Both the position numbers and the translations under genes were made by a program. A stretch of DNA of 64,000 nt from Meishania litoralis (GTDB lineage: Bacteria; Bacteroidota; Bacteroidia; Flavobacteriales; Flavobacteriaceae), in contig NZ_JBHFPV010000006.1 of assembly GCF_042611095.1 (NCBI RefSeq), positions 62,001 to 126,000 on the forward strand. The letters are read 5' to 3'. Position 1 is the first letter of the stretch. Every line of letters starts with the position of its first letter. Of this stretch, positions 61,520 to 64,000 are shown piece by piece. Under the pieces are notes generated by a model. The model saw only the letters and a program-made list of their open reading frames with translations. It did no database searches and was not told where the DNA came from.

Positions 61520-62677
61520 ATGAGAAAAGTTTATTTGTTATTTACAGCCGTGGCCTTGGGCCTGTCGGCGTGCAAATCAAGTCAGCGAGCCGATCTTGGC
61601 GATGGCCTGTTCGCAGATATAAAAACGAACAAAGGCGAAATCATCGTGCGGCTAGAACACGACAAGACTCCGATTACGGTAGCCAATTTTGTTTCGTTGG
61701 CCGAGGGCACAAGTCCCTTTGTAAGTGAAGAACACAAGGGTAAAAAATTCTACGACGGCCTTACCTTTCATAGGGTGATGAAAGACTTCATGATACAGGG
61801 TGGCGATCCTATGGGTACCGGCATGGGTGGTCCTGGCTATAAATTTAAAAGTGAATTAATAGACTCGTTACGACACGACAAATCTGGAATATTATCAATG
61901 GCCAACTCTGGCGGTCTTACAACGAACGGAAGTCAATTCTTTATTACCCACAAGGCCACACCATGGCTCGATGGTTATGATGAAAATGGTTTTCTCAAAC
62001 CCTGTGAAAACCCAAGGGTTGGTTGCCATACGGTTTTTGGTGAGGTTGTTGAAGGCTTGGCGGTCGTTGATTCGATTGCGAACGTCCAAGTGAATGACCA
62101 GAACAAACCACTTGAAGCAATAACCATGGAAACGATCAGTATCATCAGAAATGGAAAAGAAGCTAAAAAGTTCGACGCCATTCAAATAATGACGGATTAT
62201 TTTGCCGAGGAACAAGCCAAGCTGGACGCCGAAGAAAAACTAAAAGCCGAATTCGTTGCCGAATTGAACTCTGATAAAGAGAAGGCCGAAGAACTACCCT
62301 CTGGTCTCAAAATTCTTAAGATCACCGAAGGGGAAGGTGAAAAACCGAAAGTCGGACAAAAAGTAAACGTATTCTACGCAGGCTATTTGCCCGATGGCAC
62401 CTTGTTCGATAGTAACTACGAAGAAGTTGCCCAAAAATTCGGAAAGTTCAACGAGCAAAGTAAGATGCAAGGCGCATACGAGGCCTCGGTCATGGACTAC
62501 TCACCTGATTCCAGATTGGTTGCCGGCTTTAAGGAAGCCCTGCTTACCATGAAGGTAGGCGACAAGTTCCGGTTGTTCTTGCCCCCACATTTGGGATGGG
62601 GCGCACAGGGTGCGGGACCCATTCCCCCGAACTCGGACACTATTTTTGATCTTGAGATAGTCGGAATCGCGCAGTAA
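61520..62677 (+). CDS. Cyclophilin-FKBP fusion peptidyl-prolyl isomerase lipoprotein
   Basis: The protein is 385 aa. Lipobox LSAC (Cys18). Cyclophilin domain (about 30-215): GEIIVRLEHDKTPITVANFV, FHRVMKDFMIQGGDPMGTGMGGPGYKF, GILSMANSGGLTTNGSQFFIT, HTVFGEVVEGL. A charged coiled-coil linker (EEQAKLDAEEKLKAEFVAEL) follows. FKBP domain (about 260-385): GQKVNVFYAGYLPDGTLFDSNYE, LVAGFKEALLTMKVGDKFRLFLPPHLGWGAQGAGPIPPNS. Both isomerase types are on one surface or periplasmic protein. A terminator follows. Confidence 0.94.
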   Translation: MRKVYLLFTAVALGLSACKSSQRADLGDGLFADIKTNKGEIIVRLEHDKTPITVANFVSLAEGTSPFVSEEHKGKKFYDGLTFHRVMKDFMIQGGDPMGTGMGGPGYKFKSELIDSLRHDKSGILSMANSGGLTTNGSQFFITHKATPWLDGYDENGFLKPCENPRVGCHTVFGEVVEGLAVVDSIANVQVNDQNKPLEAITMETISIIRNGKEAKKFDAIQIMTDYFAEEQAKLDAEEKLKAEFVAELNSDKEKAEELPSGLKILKITEGEGEKPKVGQKVNVFYAGYLPDGTLFDSNYEEVAQKFGKFNEQSKMQGAYEASVMDYSPDSRLVAGFKEALLTMKVGDKFRLFLPPHLGWGAQGAGPIPPNSDTIFDLEIVGIAQ

Positions 62678-62697
62678 CCAAAGACACTATTCCAAAG

Positions 62698-62741
62698 AGG
62701 CTGAAACCTAAATTAACAAATCAGGGGTTCAGCCTTTTTAT
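62698..62741 (+). terminator. Terminator after the cyclophilin-FKBP gene
   Basis: AGGCTGAA arm pairs with TTCAGCCT (outer CC/GG), followed by TTTTTATTTTT. It overlaps the last codon of the convergent pepD gene, so it may serve both. Confidence 0.75.
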
Positions 62742-64000
62742 TTTTCGGGAATATCTTCAAGAACGGCCAAAAGAAATTTCCAGAATTTTTGTACCGATGA
62801 AATACTTACGCGTTCATCAGGTGAATGCGCCCCTTTAATAGTGGGTCCGAAACTGATCATGTCCATTTTAGGATAGTTCTGTCCCAAAATCCCACATTCC
62901 AAACCTGCATGACAGGCCACCACTTTAGGTGATTCATGAAAAAGACTTTTGTACTTCGCTTTTAAAACTTCCAATATGGGCGAATTCGGATCGGGGTTCC
63001 AACCCGGGTAATTTCCTGAAAATGTAACATCCATACCTGCAAGTTCGAATATCGAACGCAGCGAATGGGCCAAATCCAGCTTTGCAGAATCTACCGAAGA
63101 ACGCGTTAGGCATCCAACTGTAATAGTTCCGTCCTTGACCAGAACCCGTGCTATGTTGTTCGATGTTTCCACAAGATCAGTAATCGAGGCACTCATTGCG
63201 TACACTCCATTGTGGGCGGCATAAAGCGATTTTAAGAGTTTTTCCTGTGTGCCCAAACCGATAACCTTTTTCGGAACGGGTGCTTGCGTCAATTGAATTT
63301 CCAGATCAGGTTCCGTTACCGACAATTCTTCCTTAACCACGTTCGCCCAAATACTCAGTTGTTCTTCAAATTCAGTTGTCCGGGACTTGTCGACAACAAT
63401 ATGTGCAACACTTTCGCGGGGAATGGCATTTCGAAGACTACCTCCGTCAATTTCCGCTATTCGAGCATTGAATTCGTTCGATGCAAGATAGAGCAGACGG
63501 TTCATGATCTTATTCGCATTGCCAAAACCACGGTGAATATCAATACCGCTATGCCCTCCGTGAAGGCCCTTGACATTCACCCAATATGCCTTTATGCCCC
63601 TAGGAACAGGTTTTTCATTGTATGGTTTAACAGCAGTTATATCCAACCCTCCAGCACAACCGATATCGACCTCGTCATCTTCCTCGGTATCAAGGTTGAG
63701 CAATATTTCACCTTTTAAGACATCACCCTGCAGTCCCATCGCCCCTGTCATTCCTGTTTCCTCGTCAATGGTGAACAAAGCCTCTATGGCCGGATGGGGT
63801 ATGTCATCGCTCTCCAACAAGGCCATGATCGCGGCTACCCCAAGACCGTTATCGGCCCCCAAGGTAGTACCCTCGGCTTTGACCCAATCACCTTCGACAC
63901 GCATCTGAATGCCTTGGGTTTCAAAATCGAAATCGGTATCAGAATTCTTTTGGTGCACCATATCGAGATGTGATTGCAATACCGTGGTCTTTCGCCCTTC
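62738..64000 (-). CDS. pepD: Aminoacyl-histidine dipeptidase PepD (C-terminal part; N-terminus outside window)
   Basis: Reading on minus runs open to the window edge (visible start EGRKTTVLQSHLDMVHQK), so about the first 65 residues are missing. M20 zinc peptidase motifs: HLDM (metal His and its base Asp), GADNGLGVAAIMALL (bridging Asp), TIDEETGMTGA (catalytic Glu pair), LNLDTEEDDEVDIGCAGG and HGGHSGIDIHRGFGNANK. The late SFGPTIKGAHSPDERVSI holds the final His. It is the cytosol non-specific dipeptidase type. The in-frame TTG at 63979 is internal, not the start. Confidence 0.95.
   Translation of the reverse strand, partial: EGRKTTVLQSHLDMVHQKNSDTDFDFETQGIQMRVEGDWVKAEGTTLGADNGLGVAAIMALLESDDIPHPAIEALFTIDEETGMTGAMGLQGDVLKGEILLNLDTEEDDEVDIGCAGGLDITAVKPYNEKPVPRGIKAYWVNVKGLHGGHSGIDIHRGFGNANKIMNRLLYLASNEFNARIAEIDGGSLRNAIPRESVAHIVVDKSRTTEFEEQLSIWANVVKEELSVTEPDLEIQLTQAPVPKKVIGLGTQEKLLKSLYAAHNGVYAMSASITDLVETSNNIARVLVKDGTITVGCLTRSSVDSAKLDLAHSLRSIFELAGMDVTFSGNYPGWNPDPNSPILEVLKAKYKSLFHESPKVVACHAGLECGILGQNYPKMDMISFGPTIKGAHSPDERVSISSVQKFWKFLLAVLEDIPEK

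Noticed and set aside
1..64000. CRISPR array, tRNA/rRNA genes, intact IS transposase, prophage
   Set aside because: Read for direct repeat-spacer patterns, cloverleaf-type sequence and transposase motifs; none found. Visual inspection may miss a degenerate RNA gene.

Overview
The window looks like chromosomal DNA of a marine Flavobacteriaceae member (Bacteroidota). The evidence is a SusC/SusD pair, a giant adhesin with a type IX secretion C-terminal domain, the gliding lipoprotein GldI, a sulfatase, a two-domain NagB, a DUF4212/VC_2705-type symporter, and repeated TAnnTTTG promoter boxes in place of a sigma-70 -10 element. Genus cannot be fixed from sequence alone.

Layout: (1) 1-5899: housekeeping genes, with the 5' end of tamB (minus), tsaD, a methyltransferase, rsmE, a DUF4159 protein, an AI-2E family transporter and a PG_1098-type methyltransferase starting at TTG. 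(2) 6301-17364: a small polysaccharide-type locus of susC, susD and an FG-GAP/ASPIC lipoprotein, facing an esterase-sulfatase operon. No glycosidase or lyase is present. (3) 17514-26324: a 2936-residue SprB-like surface protein. (4) 26463-28384: a PQQ-type sugar dehydrogenase and a c-type cytochrome, separated by a 385-bp element. That element has 28-bp perfect inverted repeats around a decayed GIY-YIG nuclease gene, and it is the most unusual item here. (5) 28388-37550: a peptidoglycan-recycling region: murQ and a DeoR-type regulator on minus; nagB-PIG-L, a DigH-like glycosidase, an AmpG-like transporter, a NagZ-like GH3 and anmK on plus. (6) 37603-41602: a two-subunit Na+/solute (acetate-type) symporter and acetyl-CoA synthetase. 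(7) 41704-50191: a Bcr/CflA-type exporter, then udk-divIC-parA-parB-DUF5683-dapB-lepB-wbqC-DUF6122. (8) 50168-56364 on minus: TPR protein, ribH, a small membrane protein, mutL, two rhomboids and an EEP nuclease. (9) 56490-64000: recF, a lipoprotein, a DUF721 protein, ndk, a PhoD-like phosphatase, nrnA, gldI, a cyclophilin-FKBP fusion, and the C-terminal part of pepD running off the end.

Functionally, glycans would enter through SusCD after desulfation and de-esterification. Anhydromuropeptide sugars are recovered by AmpG-NagZ-AnmK-MurQ-NagB under a divergent DeoR-type regulator. Acetate released by deacetylation could be re-activated by the symporter-Acs pair. I saw no tRNA, rRNA, CRISPR array or intact IS element. 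Promoter calls rest on visual TAnnTTTG matches; -33 elements are often weak.
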